Below are positions 1 to 8,988 of a stretch of 47,642 bases of DNA, one piece after another. The stretch spans positions 1-47,642 of the forward strand of contig NZ_JAPDPE010000024.1 of assembly GCF_026283955.1 (NCBI RefSeq), written 5' to 3'. The notes beneath the pieces were generated by a model. That model did not search any database, had not been told where the DNA came from, and saw only the letters and a program-made list of their open reading frames with translations. The DNA is from Dyella silvatica (lineage in GTDB: Bacteria; Pseudomonadota; Gammaproteobacteria; Xanthomonadales; Rhodanobacteraceae). Each line of letters opens with the position of its first letter. The stretch's first letter is position 1. Both the position numbers and the translations under genes were made by a program.

Positions 1-225
1 ACTTGCCCGCAATGCGGAGCGCCACGCGTCCAGCGCAAGCTCAGTGCCCCGTCGTTCCGGCTGGCCGGCAGCGGCTGGTATGAAACCGACTTCAAGAAAG
101 ACGGCGACAAAAAGCGCAATCTGGCCGGCGACAGCGGTGGAACCGCGGCAGCGGCTCCCAGTGCGCCGGCAGCGTCAAGCAGCGACAGCAAACCGGCCGC
201 CAGCAGCGCGGCATCGAGCGACTGA
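1..225 (+). CDS. FmdB-family zinc ribbon protein, C-terminal part
   Basis: The first 225 bases read as the last 74 residues of a protein whose start lies before the window. The piece opens with a CPQCG knuckle, which would be the second half of the small CxxC...CxxC zinc ribbon of the FmdB/putative regulatory protein family. A conserved-looking GSGWYETDFK stretch follows, then a low-complexity Ala/Ser/Lys/Pro tail ending at TGA. Proteins of this family are short (about 70-120 residues) and in Xanthomonadales they commonly sit just before aspS, which fits here. The cellular role of the family is not settled. The family call is made from the knuckle plus the GWYxTD motif; the missing N-terminal half would contain the first CxxC pair. 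Confidence 0.7.
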   Translation, partial: TCPQCGAPRVQRKLSAPSFRLAGSGWYETDFKKDGDKKRNLAGDSGGTAAAAPSAPAASSSDSKPAASSAASSD

Positions 226-345
226 ACAAAGGCCCACCGGTCGAAAGATGTCGCCCGAGGCGTCACAAAATATTCAATCTCGGTTGGGCAAGTTCCGGCT
301 AGCTTGGCGCCACACATCAACCACACATCAACAAAGGACGACGCG

Positions 346-924
346 ATGATCGGGACAGGCAGAATGTTGCTCTTGGCAGCCATCGCAGCTGCCGCGGGCT
401 TGGGTATGGCGGCGCCGCAAACCGCTCAGGCGCAGCGCATCAACGGCGACGGCTCGGTGTATTGCGCCAGCAACGATAATCGTGGCAGCCGCTGCAATGT
501 GCCGTGGCGCTATTCGGAGCTGTCCCAGCAACTCTCCAACGCTAGTTGCCGAGAGGGCGATAGTTGGGGCACCGACCCCTATACCGTGTGGGTGAAAAAC
601 GGTTGCCGTGGCAATTTCGTCCAGTCGGACGGACGCCGGGGCGGCGGCTGGCGTCCTGGCCGCGATGACGACGGCGACCGCGGCGGCTGGCGTCCGGGTG
701 GCGGTGGCGGCTGGGGTGGAGATAACCGCGGTGGCGTGCGCTGCGAAAGCTCGGGCGGTCGTTACCAGTTTTGCCCGGTGGATATCGGCCGTGGCGGGGT
801 ACGGCTGGATCGCCAGATCTCTGGCGCTGATTGCGACGAAGGCCGCAGCTGGGGCTGGCGCCGTGATGGTATCTGGGTGGATCGCGGTTGCCGCGCCGAT
901 TTCTCGGTCGATCGCCGCTGGTAA
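346..924 (+). CDS. DUF3011 secreted protein with two repeats
   Basis: The 192-residue product starts at ATG 346, preceded at 7 bases by AAAGGA (333-338). A signal peptide covers about residues 1-30 (hydrophobic LLLAAIAAAAGLG, then an Ala-rich cleavage region ending near AQAQ). The mature protein carries two copies of a Cys-rich module, about residues 36-90 and 130-188. Each has the pattern V-x-C-x(4)-R-x(2)-C, a ...QLS/QIS... helix, and a C-x-E-G-x-SWG ... W-V-x-x-GCR-x-F ending typical of DUF3011. A Gly/Arg/Asp-rich linker (about residues 100-130) joins them. Paired cysteines suggest disulfide-bonded periplasmic or surface modules. The function is unknown. Downstream, two strong hairpins separate it from aspS, so it is probably its own transcription unit. 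Confidence 0.75.
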   Translation: MIGTGRMLLLAAIAAAAGLGMAAPQTAQAQRINGDGSVYCASNDNRGSRCNVPWRYSELSQQLSNASCREGDSWGTDPYTVWVKNGCRGNFVQSDGRRGGGWRPGRDDDGDRGGWRPGGGGGWGGDNRGGVRCESSGGRYQFCPVDIGRGGVRLDRQISGADCDEGRSWGWRRDGIWVDRGCRADFSVDRRW

Positions 925-936
925 GCCTGACGGTTG

Positions 937-987
937 CGGGGCGTTATCAAGCGCCCCGATGGCTCGCCGGCCGCTGTACCGGCGAGC
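937..987 (+). terminator. Tandem hairpins after the DUF3011 gene
   Basis: Two consecutive perfect stems occupy the gap to aspS. The first is CGGGGCG (937-943) with CGCCCCG (952-958). The second is GCTCGCCGG (962-970) with CCGGCGAGC (979-987) around an 8-base loop, followed only by a short TTGAGTGTT. The stems are strong but the T tract is weak, so termination may be inefficient. Confidence 0.5.
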
Positions 988-1053
988 TTGAGTGTTAAGA
1001 TTCCGGGTCTTTCCATGTCTTATGCCGCCCAAGCGGCCCGGAGTTTCAAGCGC

Positions 1054-2826
1054 ATGCGCACGCATTTCTGCGGCCTCATCGATGAGTCGCTGGTCGGCCA
1101 GACCGTTTCCCTGTGTGGTTGGGTCAACACCCTTCGCTTGCAGAGCCACGTGGCTTTTGTCGATTTGCGTGACCATGAGGGGCTGGCCCAGGTCGTGGTC
1201 GACCGCGATAACGCCGCCGCCTTTGCCGTGGCCGGCGAGATTGGCAATGAGTACTGTCTGCGCGTGACCGGCACGATTCGCAAGCGCCTGTCGGTGAATG
1301 ACAAGCTCAGGACCGGCACGGTGGAGCTGGTAGCCGACAAGATCGAGATACTCAACGCCGCGAAAGATTTACCGTTCGCCCAGCATGAGAGCCCGAACGA
1401 GGATATGCGGATGACCTACCGCTACCTCGATCTGCGCCGCCCCGAGATGCAGCGCATGCTGCGTACGCGTATTCAGCTGGTCCAGGCGTTGCGCCGTTAT
1501 CTCGACGAACGCGGTTTTCAGGATATCGAAACGCCGATTCTGACCAAGGCGACGCCGGAAGGCGCGCGCGATTACCTGGTGCCCAGCCGCGTGCATGCCG
1601 GCCAGTTCTATGCGTTGCCGCAGTCGCCGCAGCTGTTCAAGCAGATCCTGATGATGGCCGGTTTCGACCGCTACTATCAGATTGCCCGCTGCTTCCGCGA
1701 TGAGGATTTGCGCGCCGATCGCCAGCCGGAATTCACCCAGCTCGACCTTGAATTCGCCTTTGTCGAAGAGCGCGACGTGCAGGATTTCGTCGAAGAGCTG
1801 ATTCGTCACGTGTTCAAGCTGGTGCAAAACGTCGAGCTGGACGCGGTGTTCCCGCGCATGACCTGGGCCGAGGCGATGCGTCGGTTTGGCTCGGACAAGC
1901 CCGATTTGCGCATTGCGCTGGAGCTGGTCGATATCGCCGATGCGGTAAAGCACGTCGAGTTCAAAGTGTTTGCCGAGCCGGCGAATGATCCCGCAGGCCG
2001 CGTGGCGGCGCTGCGCGTGCCGGGTGGCAGCAGCCTGACCCGCAAAGAGATCGATCAGCTGACCGAATATGTCGGCAAGTACGGCGCCAAGGGCCTGGCC
2101 TGGTTGCGTATCGACGACCTGGACAAGGGCCGCGAGGGCATCAATTCGCCGGTGGCCAAGTTTCTTGACGATGCGGCGCTGGAAGGGGTGCTCAAGGCAA
2201 CCGGCGCGCAGACTGGCGACATGCTGTTTTTCGGCGCGGGACGCTGGAAAACGGTCACCGATTTCATGGGCGCGTTGCGCCTCAAGGTCGCCAAGGATCG
2301 CGGACTGGTGGAGAACAGCTGGAAGCCGCTGTGGGTCACTGATTTCCCGATGTTCGAGTATGACGACGAAGCCCAGCGTTACGTCGCCTTGCACCATCCC
2401 TTTACCGCGCCCAATGTCGATGACATCGATGATTTGCGCGCGAATGCGGCAACCGCGGTGAGTCGTGGTTACGACATGGTGCTCAATGGCAACGAGATCG
2501 GTGGTGGTTCGATCCGTATCCATCGGCCGGAAATGCAGAGCGCGGTGTTCGAGCTGCTCGGTATTGGTGCGGAAGAGGCCGAGGCGAAATTCGGTTTCTT
2601 GCTCAAGGCGCTTAAGTTCGGCGCCCCGCCGCATGGTGGTTTGGCCTTCGGCATCGACCGTATTGCCGCCTTGATGGCCGGTACGGAGTCGATTCGTGAC
2701 GTGATCGCTTTCCCCAAGACCACCAGCGCGCAAGACTTGATGACCGATGCACCTTCGCCGATCGCCTCGGCGCAATTGAAAGAACTACACGTACAAGTGG
2801 CGGTCGAAAAAGCCGGCACCGTATAA
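1054..2826 (+). CDS. aspS: Aspartyl-tRNA synthetase
   Basis: Class II aminoacyl-tRNA synthetase that charges tRNA-Asp (and tRNA-Asn if non-discriminating) with aspartate in the cytoplasm. Starting at ATG 1054 gives 590 residues beginning [11 protein letters not shown], the same length as the E. coli enzyme. The frame is open further upstream (ATG 1015) but that extension is not expected in the family. The N-terminal OB-fold anticodon domain (about 1-110) contains GWVNTLR and FVDLRDHEG. The class II core follows: motif 1 near [10 protein letters not shown], motif 2 around [20 protein letters not shown], the bacterial GAD insertion in the middle, and motif 3 [15 protein letters not shown] near the C terminus. 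It stands alone between hairpins on both sides, with no obvious operon partner. Confidence 0.97.
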   Translation: MRTHFCGLIDESLVGQTVSLCGWVNTLRLQSHVAFVDLRDHEGLAQVVVDRDNAAAFAVAGEIGNEYCLRVTGTIRKRLSVNDKLRTGTVELVADKIEILNAAKDLPFAQHESPNEDMRMTYRYLDLRRPEMQRMLRTRIQLVQALRRYLDERGFQDIETPILTKATPEGARDYLVPSRVHAGQFYALPQSPQLFKQILMMAGFDRYYQIARCFRDEDLRADRQPEFTQLDLEFAFVEERDVQDFVEELIRHVFKLVQNVELDAVFPRMTWAEAMRRFGSDKPDLRIALELVDIADAVKHVEFKVFAEPANDPAGRVAALRVPGGSSLTRKEIDQLTEYVGKYGAKGLAWLRIDDLDKGREGINSPVAKFLDDAALEGVLKATGAQTGDMLFFGAGRWKTVTDFMGALRLKVAKDRGLVENSWKPLWVTDFPMFEYDDEAQRYVALHHPFTAPNVDDIDDLRANAATAVSRGYDMVLNGNEIGGGSIRIHRPEMQSAVFELLGIGAEEAEAKFGFLLKALKFGAPPHGGLAFGIDRIAALMAGTESIRDVIAFPKTTSAQDLMTDAPSPIASAQLKELHVQVAVEKAGTV

Positions 2827-2834
2827 AAGTTGTG

Positions 2835-2857
2835 CCCCCTCCTTGTTGGAGGAGGGG
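2835..2857 (+). terminator. Possible hairpin terminator after aspS
   Basis: CCCCTCC (2836-2842) pairs with GGAGGGG (2851-2857) around an 8-base loop, 10 bases after the aspS stop codon. There is no clear T tract. A similar CCCTCT...AGAGGG stem follows queE, so this may be a recurrent intergenic palindrome of the genome. Confidence 0.35.
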
Positions 2858-2955
2858 CCGGGAAGGGCGGCATTCTGGCGATGGATGCCTGCTCTGTTCC
2901 AAACCTCTCCTGTCCGTAGGGGAGGGCGTTTGCTCCCCCTTGATTTCGGCAGCCC

Positions 2956-3630
2956 ATGTCCGACCACGTGATTCTTCTGCACGGCCTTTGGATGCGCGGT
3001 TTTGCGCTGGTCATGCTGCATCGGCGCTTGATGGAGGCGGGTTTCCGTGTCCATCGCTTTGACTATTTGAGCGTGGCGGCGACCCAGCAGCGCATTCTCG
3101 GCCAGATTCATGACCGCATGCGTGAGCTGGAGCAGGAGCAGCCAGGTCAAGCCGTGCATCTGGTCGGGCATAGCCTGGGTGGGCTGTTGGCGTTGCGCGC
3201 TTGTGAGCAAGAGGCGGATTTGCCGCCCGGACGCATTGTCTGCCTCGGCTCGCCACTGCAGGGCAGTGCGGCGGCTCGCCGTTTGGCCGGCATGGGCCGC
3301 GGCGGCGAAGTGATGTTGGGATATAACCGTGCCCTGCTTGAGCATGGCTTCGAGCAATGGCAGGGTCCGCGCGAGGTCGGCGTTATTGCCGGGCGCCTAC
3401 CCATTGGGCTCGGGGTAGTGCTGGGCCAGATCGAAGGCGAGCACGATGGCACGGTGGCCGTTGCGGAAACCCGCCTGCCCGGACTGACCGATCATTGCCT
3501 GGTCGAGGCCAATCACACCGGCTTGCTGTTTTCCCCCGAGACGGCCCGGCAGATTGCCCGGTTTTTGCGGCAGGGGAGGTTTGATAGGCAGTTGGAGCAG
3601 GGAACGGGGAATGGGGAACGGGGAGCGTGA
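2956..3630 (+). CDS. Alpha/beta-fold hydrolase (lipase/triacylglycerol-type)
   Basis: A 224-residue protein with an alpha/beta hydrolase core. It opens with the oxyanion-hole strand VILLHGLW (5-12) and carries the nucleophile elbow GHSLGG with Ser73. Candidate acid and base are Asp164 in EHDGTVAVAET and His187 in VEANHTG, the arrangement seen in lipase-like esterases. There is no signal peptide, so it is probably cytoplasmic. The substrate cannot be read from sequence. The last roughly nine residues (GTGNGERGA) and the stop codon come from the GGGGAAC repeat element that begins at about 3600, which means an insertion of that element has replaced the original C terminus. The start has no strong ribosome binding site. 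It is flanked by aspS and yebC and is not obviously co-transcribed with either. Confidence 0.8.
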   Translation: MSDHVILLHGLWMRGFALVMLHRRLMEAGFRVHRFDYLSVAATQQRILGQIHDRMRELEQEQPGQAVHLVGHSLGGLLALRACEQEADLPPGRIVCLGSPLQGSAAARRLAGMGRGGEVMLGYNRALLEHGFEQWQGPREVGVIAGRLPIGLGVVLGQIEGEHDGTVAVAETRLPGLTDHCLVEANHTGLLFSPETARQIARFLRQGRFDRQLEQGTGNGERGA

Positions 3631-3770
3631 AGTTCGCGTGGCGATTGCCGCCGCATGTTCTTTTCGACCTTTTCCGCTTTATCGGTCTGGCCTTTGCTTC
3701 TCGGCTCCTGCTTCTTATGCTTTTCCCCGTTCCCCGTTCCCCGTTCCCCGTTCCCCGTTCCCCGTTCCCC
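3600..3770. repeat. Intergenic repeat element, copy A (GGGGAAC arrays)
   Basis: About 170 bases. The left end is a short array of GGGGAAC/GGGGAAT units (3600-3626), the right end an inverted array of five or more GTTCCCC units (3723-3770), and the centre is unique. The two arrays can pair with each other in RNA or single-stranded DNA. The centre aligns with copy B at 7759-7922 (shared GAGTTCGCG-like start, TTCTTTTTCGA-like middle and TGCTTNTNAGGCTTTTCCCC-like end), so this is a dispersed element and not just simple sequence. It supplies the hydrolase stop codon. Confidence 0.8.
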
Positions 3771-3774
3771 CTGG

Positions 3775-3805
3775 TTGCCACCCCGTAGCGAGTAGCAGCT
3801 AAAAT
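3775..3805 (+). promoter_or_regulatory. Possible promoter of yebC
   Basis: TTGCCA (3775-3780) and TAAAAT (3800-3805) are separated by 19 bases, slightly long for a sigma-70 promoter. The -10 and its downstream bases (TAAAATTCCCGGCTT) closely match those of the tRNA-Lys promoter at 16066. Confidence 0.35.
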
Positions 3806-3843
3806 TCCCGGCTTGTCCGTTCGGTCAGCCGCAGGAATTACTT

Positions 3844-4566
3844 ATGGGTAGAGGTCCTTCCATCGAAGGTCGCAAGAATGCCGAAGACGCCAAGCGCGCC
3901 AAGGTGTTCACCAAGCTGATCCGCGAGATCACCGTCGCCACGCGTGCTGGCGTGGCCGATCCGGCTGCCAATCCGCGCCTTCGCGCGGCGGTCGATAAGG
4001 CGTTGTCGGCCAATATGACCAAGGACACCATCGAGCGGGCGATCAAGCGCGGCTCGGGCGCCGATGGCGGCGCCAATATGGAAGAGCTGCGCTATGAGGG
4101 CTACGGCCCGGCCGGTATTGCGTTGATTATCGAGTGCTTTACCGACAACTCGGTGCGCACGGTAGCCGATGTGCGTTCGGCCTTGACCAAGCATGGCGGC
4201 AATCTGGGTACCAGCGGTTCGGTGGCCTTCCAGTTCAAGCGCTGTGGCGAGCTGGTGTTCGCTACCGGTGGCGATGCCGCCGCCGAAGAGAAAGTCTTGG
4301 AAGCGGCGCTGGATGCCGGCGCTGACGACGTCGTCAACGAGAACAACGAAAGCACGGTGCTGTGCGCGCCGGAGCACTTCGAGGCAGTGCAGTTGGCACT
4401 GACCAAGGCGGGCCTGCATGCGGAGCACGCCGGTGTGGTGATGCGCCCGGACAACCGGGTTGCGGTGCCGGACGATGCGCTGGAAACCTTGGAGGATCTC
4501 ATCGAGAAGCTCGATGGGCTGGACGATGTGAGTGAGGTTTATCACAACGCTGCGTTGAATGATTAA
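3844..4566 (+). CDS. yebC: YebC/PmpR family protein (TACO1-like)
   Basis: A 240-residue protein starting [20 protein letters not shown], with the family's GRxPxIxxRK start, the RAxVDKALxANMxKDxIxRAIKRG helical segment and the YEGYGPxGxALIxE core. The length equals the family norm. YebC proteins were described as DNA-binding regulators. More recent work on relatives (TACO1, YebC2) points to a role at the ribosome in translating difficult proline-rich stretches, so either reading is possible. The stop codon overlaps the ruvC start (ATGATTAA), the usual yebC-ruvC coupling in proteobacteria. Confidence 0.95.
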   Translation: MGRGPSIEGRKNAEDAKRAKVFTKLIREITVATRAGVADPAANPRLRAAVDKALSANMTKDTIERAIKRGSGADGGANMEELRYEGYGPAGIALIIECFTDNSVRTVADVRSALTKHGGNLGTSGSVAFQFKRCGELVFATGGDAAAEEKVLEAALDAGADDVVNENNESTVLCAPEHFEAVQLALTKAGLHAEHAGVVMRPDNRVAVPDDALETLEDLIEKLDGLDDVSEVYHNAALND

Positions 4567-5275
4567 GCGACGGGGCGCCACGGCGCCAGCAAGTGCAGGC
4601 AAGGGGACACAGGCCGATAGCGTGGGTGCCGGGGCGGCTACGCCGCGGACCCGGCGCAAGGTGGCGGCTGCCGAGCCACTTGCCGAAGGCGGGCTTTTGT
4701 CCGCGGCTGAAGCCCTCGCCCCGCTGGTCCCGGCGAAGATTGCCGGCCATACGCGTATCCTGGGCATCGATCCGGGCAGTCAGCGCACCGGTGTCGGCAT
4801 CATCGATGTCGACGCCGGCGGTAAGCTGTCACACGTTTTTCATGCTGGGCTGCTGGTATCGGGCGAGGCGAGCTTTCCCTTACGGCTCAAGCGCATCTTC
4901 GATGAGCTATGTGCCATTATCGCCGCGCATCAGCCGGACGAGTGTGGCATTGAGCGTGTGTTTATGGCGCGCAACCCCGATTCGGCGTTGAAGTTGGGGC
5001 AAGCGCGAGGCGCCGCGATTTGTGCGGTGGTTAGCCAGGGAATTGCGGTGCACGAGTATGCAGCGACAGAAGTAAAACAGGCCGTGGTAGGTAGCGGCAG
5101 GGGCGATAAGACTCAGGTGCAGCACATGATGGGCGTATTGCTTGGCCTGAAAGGCCCGCTGCAAGCGGATGCCGCCGATGCGCTCGCGGTAGCGGTCGCG
5201 CATGGAGGCGGCGCCGATGATCGGCCGATTGCGAGGCATCCTGATTTCCAAGCAGCCGCCATGGTTGCTGCTTGA
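4559..5275 (+). CDS. ruvC: Crossover junction endonuclease RuvC, N-terminally extended
   Basis: RuvC resolves Holliday junctions by paired nicking, with RuvA and RuvB. The catalytic core runs from about residue 65 ([14 protein letters not shown]) to about 215. The four acidic metal ligands are visible as Asp71, Glu132 (in IERVF), Asp204 and Asp207 ([15 protein letters not shown]). The frame from ATG 4559 adds some 65 residues of Ala/Gly/Lys-rich, probably disordered sequence before a core normally about 173 residues long. No ATG lies at the usual core start, and only GTG/TTG codons inside the extension could shorten it, so part of the extension seems real. It overlaps yebC by 8 bases and ruvA by 59 bases, implying translational coupling. 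Confidence 0.93.
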   Translation: MIKRRGATAPASAGKGTQADSVGAGAATPRTRRKVAAAEPLAEGGLLSAAEALAPLVPAKIAGHTRILGIDPGSQRTGVGIIDVDAGGKLSHVFHAGLLVSGEASFPLRLKRIFDELCAIIAAHQPDECGIERVFMARNPDSALKLGQARGAAICAVVSQGIAVHEYAATEVKQAVVGSGRGDKTQVQHMMGVLLGLKGPLQADAADALAVAVAHGGGADDRPIARHPDFQAAAMVAA

Positions 5276-5819
5276 AGTGGGTGGGGTCGGCTATGAGTTA
5301 GAAGCGCCGATGTCGACCATTTATGACCTGCCCAGTACTGGCAAAGAAGTGATCCTGCTCACCCATTACGCGGTGAAGGAAGACAGCGTCGCCTTATATG
5401 GCTTCATGCATGAAGCTGAGCGCGCGCTGTTTCGCAATCTGCTCAAAGTCAGCGGTATCGGCGCGAAGATCGCGCTATCGGTATTGTCAGGGGTCTCTAC
5501 CGCCGATTTTGCGCGCCTGGTGCACGCCGGCGATGTGGTTGCCCTGACCAAGATTCCTGGCATCGGCAAGAAAACCGCGGAACGTATCGTGATTGAGCTG
5601 CGTGATCGTATCGAGGGTCTTGGCGTGAGCCTGACCGGTACGCTCGGCAAGTCGGCCGGTGCACCGCTCGATGCCGCCGGCGAGGCTACCGTGGCCTTGC
5701 AGCAACTCGGCTACAAGCCTGTTGAAGTTACGCGTTTGGTGCAAAAGGTTGCCGCTGAAGGCGACAGTGCCGAATCCATCATCCGCAAGGCGCTACGCGC
5801 CGCATTAGGGGCGTCGTGA
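5217..5819 (+). CDS. ruvA: Holliday junction DNA helicase subunit RuvA
   Basis: A 200-residue protein, close to the E. coli length (203). RuvA binds four-way junctions as a tetramer and docks RuvB rings for branch migration. The start is ATG 5217 ([10 protein letters not shown]), preceded at 7 bases by GGAGG (5205-5209). An in-frame ATG at 5202 would add five residues without such a site. Domain I is an OB fold (1-63), domain II has the two helix-hairpin-helix motifs ([16 protein letters not shown] and [17 protein letters not shown]), and domain III (about 150-200) is the RuvB-binding helical bundle after a flexible [10 protein letters not shown] linker. It overlaps the end of ruvC. Confidence 0.96.
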   Translation: MIGRLRGILISKQPPWLLLEVGGVGYELEAPMSTIYDLPSTGKEVILLTHYAVKEDSVALYGFMHEAERALFRNLLKVSGIGAKIALSVLSGVSTADFARLVHAGDVVALTKIPGIGKKTAERIVIELRDRIEGLGVSLTGTLGKSAGAPLDAAGEATVALQQLGYKPVEVTRLVQKVAAEGDSAESIIRKALRAALGAS

Positions 5820-5856
5820 TGTCTATCCAGCATGTGCGCCCTTCAGGAGTTAACCC

Positions 5857-7752
5857 GTGAATCAAGGAACCTCACACGGCATGAGCGACGCTGAAACCAA
5901 GCGCCGGCTTGCCGCACTGGCGCTGGGCGCGATTGGCGTGGTCTACGGCGATATCGGCACCAGCCCGCTGTATACCTTGCAGACGACCTTGAGTCACGAC
6001 GGTCAGTTGCCGGCGGCCGAGAGCATCTACGGCGTGCTTTCGCTGATCTTCTGGGCGCAGATCATCGTGGTGTCATTGAAGTACGTCGTGTTCATCATGC
6101 GTGCCGACAACAAGGGCGAGGGCGGCATCATGGCGCTGCTTGCGCTGGCCTTGCGCAGTGTGCGCGGCGAGCCGCGTTCGCGCTGGATCCTGGCGATTAT
6201 CGGTATTTTCGGCGCCGCGCTTTTCTACGGCGATGGCGTGATCACCCCGGCCATTTCGGTGCTGTCGGCGGTCGAGGGCGTGAAGGTGGCTGCACCCAAT
6301 CTGGATGCGTGGGTGGTGCCGGTAACGGCGGTGATTTTGTTCTTTCTGTTCGCTTTGCAGCGTCACGGTACCGAGCGCGTAGGGCGGCTGTTTGGCCCGG
6401 TGATGGTGGTCTGGTTTATCGTGATTGCCTTGTTGGGCGTGCAGCAAATCATGCGCAATCCGCAGGTGCTGGCTGCGCTCAATCCGATGTACGGGATCAA
6501 GTTTTTCTCCTTGCACGGGATGAAAGCGTTCATCGCCCTCGGTGGTGTGGTGCTTGCGTTGACCGGTGCCGAGGCGCTGTATGCCGATATGGGTCATTTC
6601 GGTAAAAAGCCGATACGCATGGCCTGGTTTGGTTTCGTCTTGCCGGCGCTGGTGCTGAATTATTTCGGTCAAGGCGCGTTGCTGCTGGCGCACCCTGAGG
6701 CGATCAGCAATCCGTTCTTCATCATGGTGCCGGCGCCGTTGTTGTATCCGATGATCGGACTGGCCTGCGTGGCGACCGTGATTGCCTCGCAGGCGGTGAT
6801 CTCCGGTGCTTTCTCGATGACTCGCGAGGCGATGGCGCTGGGCTATTCCATGCCGGTGGTGCATACGTCGCGTGAAATGTCTGGGCAGATCTTCGTGCCG
6901 TGGGTGAATAACTTTTTGCTGATCATGGTGCTGGCGGCGGTCTTCCACTTCGGCAGCTCGGAGAAGCTCAGTGCGGCCTATGGCATTGCCGTTACCGGCA
7001 CGATGACCATTACCACCGTGCTGGCCTTGTTCGTGGCGCGGCGCCAGTGGGGTTGGAGCCGTGCGGTGGTGATCATCGCCGGCGTGCTGTTGCTGACCAT
7101 CGATCTCTCGTTCCTCGGCGCCAACCTGATCAAGGTCGAGTATGGCGGCTGGTTCCCACTGGTGTTGGGTGTGGGCATCTTTATCGTGATGACGACCTGG
7201 CGCCGTGGCCGTGAGTTGGTGGTGCGCGAGATCAAGCAGTCGGGCCTGGCGCTGGCGCCGTTTATTCACAATATTCGCGAACATCCACCGCTGAGCGTGC
7301 CGGGTACCGCGGTGTTCCTGACCGCCAACCAGAACGCCGTGCCGCATGCATTGCTGCACAACCTCAAGCACAACAAAGTACTGCACGAGCGCAATGTATT
7401 GCTGACGGTGGAGATTCTGGAGACCCCGGTCGCCGACTTCGAGGAGCGGGTTACCATCACGCCGATGGATGGCGGCTTCTACGGGCTTGCGCTGCGCTTT
7501 GGTTTTGCGGAAGACCCGAATATCCCGCTGGCGCTGACGCACTGCGCACGTGTCGGGGTGAGTTTTGACTTGATGGACACGACCTTCTTCCTGTCGCGCG
7601 AAACCATCATTGCCGACGCGCGTCGGCCCGGCATGGCGCTATGGCGCGACAAGTTGTTCGCCTTCATGGCGCGCAACGCGCTTCCCGCCACGGCATTTTT
7701 CCAGATTCCAGGTAACCGGCTGATCGAGCTTGGCGCGCAGGTGGAAATCTAG
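5857..7752 (+). CDS. kup: Low-affinity potassium transporter Kup
   Basis: A 631-residue inner-membrane K+/H+ symporter of the KUP/HAK/KT family. The signature GVVYGDIGTSPLYTLQT lies at about 28-44. About twelve hydrophobic segments extend to residue 450 and are followed by a soluble C-terminal domain, as in E. coli Kup (622 residues). The start is GTG 5857 with AGGAG (5845-5849) 7 bases upstream; a later ATG at 5881 is possible. It lies between ruvA and ruvB, which are usually adjacent, only 37 bases after ruvA, so it may be read from the ruvC-ruvA message. The repeat element copy B follows its stop. Confidence 0.95.
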   Translation: MNQGTSHGMSDAETKRRLAALALGAIGVVYGDIGTSPLYTLQTTLSHDGQLPAAESIYGVLSLIFWAQIIVVSLKYVVFIMRADNKGEGGIMALLALALRSVRGEPRSRWILAIIGIFGAALFYGDGVITPAISVLSAVEGVKVAAPNLDAWVVPVTAVILFFLFALQRHGTERVGRLFGPVMVVWFIVIALLGVQQIMRNPQVLAALNPMYGIKFFSLHGMKAFIALGGVVLALTGAEALYADMGHFGKKPIRMAWFGFVLPALVLNYFGQGALLLAHPEAISNPFFIMVPAPLLYPMIGLACVATVIASQAVISGAFSMTREAMALGYSMPVVHTSREMSGQIFVPWVNNFLLIMVLAAVFHFGSSEKLSAAYGIAVTGTMTITTVLALFVARRQWGWSRAVVIIAGVLLLTIDLSFLGANLIKVEYGGWFPLVLGVGIFIVMTTWRRGRELVVREIKQSGLALAPFIHNIREHPPLSVPGTAVFLTANQNAVPHALLHNLKHNKVLHERNVLLTVEILETPVADFEERVTITPMDGGFYGLALRFGFAEDPNIPLALTHCARVGVSFDLMDTTFFLSRETIIADARRPGMALWRDKLFAFMARNALPATAFFQIPGNRLIELGAQVEI

Positions 7753-7758
7753 AGCGGC

Positions 7759-7922
7759 GGGGAACGGGGAACGGGGAATAGGGAGCGGGGAACGTGGAGT
7801 TCGCGCGGTGATTGCGGTGCTGCGTTCTTTTTCGATCTTGCTTTGTTTTAGCTCTTGCTTCTCCGTTTCTGCTTTTTAGGCTTTTCCCCGTTCCCCGTTC
7901 CCAGTTCCCCGTTCCCCGTTCC
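7759..7922. repeat. Intergenic repeat element, copy B (GGGGAAC arrays)
   Basis: This has the same architecture as copy A at 3600-3770: a GGGGAAC-type array on the left (7759-7793), a homologous unique core of about 90 bases, and an inverted GTTCCCC array on the right (7884-7922, with one variant CCCAGTTCCCC unit). It fills the gap between kup and ruvB almost exactly, ending 16 bases before the ruvB start codon, so any ruvB promoter must overlap it or lie inside it. Confidence 0.8.
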
Positions 7923-7938
7923 TGCCATAATTCGCCGC

Positions 7939-8988
7939 ATGACTGAGCGCCGCATCATCACCGCCACCACGCAGCTCGATGACGAGGCGTTAGAGGCCAC
8001 GATTCGACCCAAACGGCTGGCCGAGTATCTTGGCCAGCAGGCCGTGCGTGAGCAGATGTCGATTTATATCGAGGCGGCGAAGCGGCGCGGCGGGGCGCTT
8101 GATCACGTATTGATCTTCGGGCCGCCAGGCTTGGGCAAGACCACGTTAAGCCATGTCATTGCCAATGAATTGGGCGTCAATGTGCGCTCTACCTCGGGGC
8201 CGGTGCTTGAGCGGGCGGGGGATCTGGCGGCGCTGCTGACCAATCTCGAGGCTGGTGACGTGCTGTTTGTCGATGAGATTCACCGGCTTTCGCCGGTGGT
8301 CGAGGAGGTGCTCTATCCCGCGATGGAGGATTTCCAGATCGACATCATGATCGGCGAGGGCCCAGCCGCGCGCTCGATCAAACTGGATCTGCCGCCGTTT
8401 ACCCTGATTGGTGCGACCACCCGCGCGGGCATGCTGACGGCACCGTTGCGCGATCGCTTCGGCATTGTGCAGCGCTTGGAGTTTTACACTCCGGAGGAGT
8501 TGACCGAGATCGTGCGCCGCGCCGCGCGGATTCTCGGCATTGCCTGCGAGCTGGAAGGCGCGCAGGAGATCGCCCGCCGCTCGCGCGGCACGCCGCGTAT
8601 CGCCAATCGACTGCTGCGCCGGGTGCGCGATTATGCCGAGGTGCGCGCCGATGGGCAGATTACCCGTGCCGTCGCGCAGGCGGCGATGGATATGCTCAAG
8701 GTCGATGCCGAAGGTTTCGATGAGCTGGATCGGCGCCTGCTGACGGTGATCATCGAGAATTTCGATGGTGGCCCGGTAGGGGTGGAGTCGCTGGCCGCTG
8801 CATTGAGCGAGGACCGCGGCACGCTCGAAGACGTGGTCGAGCCGTATTTGATCCAGCAAGGCTATCTGGTCCGCAGCGCCCGCGGCCGCATGGCCAGCGC
8901 CAAGGGTTGGCGCCATCTGGGCCTGACCCCGCCACCGCGCCAGGCGCAGCCGGGCGACCTTTTCACAGATGGAAATAGCGATGGCTGA
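7939..8988 (+). CDS. ruvB: Holliday junction DNA helicase motor RuvB
   Basis: A 349-residue AAA+ ATPase that drives branch migration on RuvA-bound junctions. Walker A is GPPGLGKT (61-68) and Walker B has VDEIH with Asp112-Glu113. The sensor region [18 protein letters not shown] and a C-terminal winged-helix domain ([16 protein letters not shown]) follow. The start is ATG 7939 (MTERRIITA). No clear Shine-Dalgarno sequence precedes it. CATAAT at 7926-7931 is only 7 bases upstream, so a short-leader or leaderless message is conceivable. Its end overlaps ybgC, linking the recombination genes to the Tol-Pal operon. Confidence 0.96.
   Translation: MTERRIITATTQLDDEALEATIRPKRLAEYLGQQAVREQMSIYIEAAKRRGGALDHVLIFGPPGLGKTTLSHVIANELGVNVRSTSGPVLERAGDLAALLTNLEAGDVLFVDEIHRLSPVVEEVLYPAMEDFQIDIMIGEGPAARSIKLDLPPFTLIGATTRAGMLTAPLRDRFGIVQRLEFYTPEELTEIVRRAARILGIACELEGAQEIARRSRGTPRIANRLLRRVRDYAEVRADGQITRAVAQAAMDMLKVDAEGFDELDRRLLTVIIENFDGGPVGVESLAAALSEDRGTLEDVVEPYLIQQGYLVRSARGRMASAKGWRHLGLTPPPRQAQPGDLFTDGNSDG

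Noticed and set aside
1369-2775. A 468-codon open frame on the - strand opposite aspS
   Set aside because: It lies wholly within a certain aspS coding sequence, and its translation is rich in His/Arg/Gln without family motifs. It is an antisense shadow of high-GC codons.
3600-3770. CRISPR-like or plain microsatellite reading of the GGGGAAC arrays
   Set aside because: There are no spacers of fixed length, and a second copy shares the unique core, so a dispersed element fits better.
6073-7542. A 489-codon open frame on the - strand opposite kup
   Set aside because: Antisense to an unmistakable transporter gene; the translation is low-complexity His/Arg/Gln, a typical GC-skew artefact.
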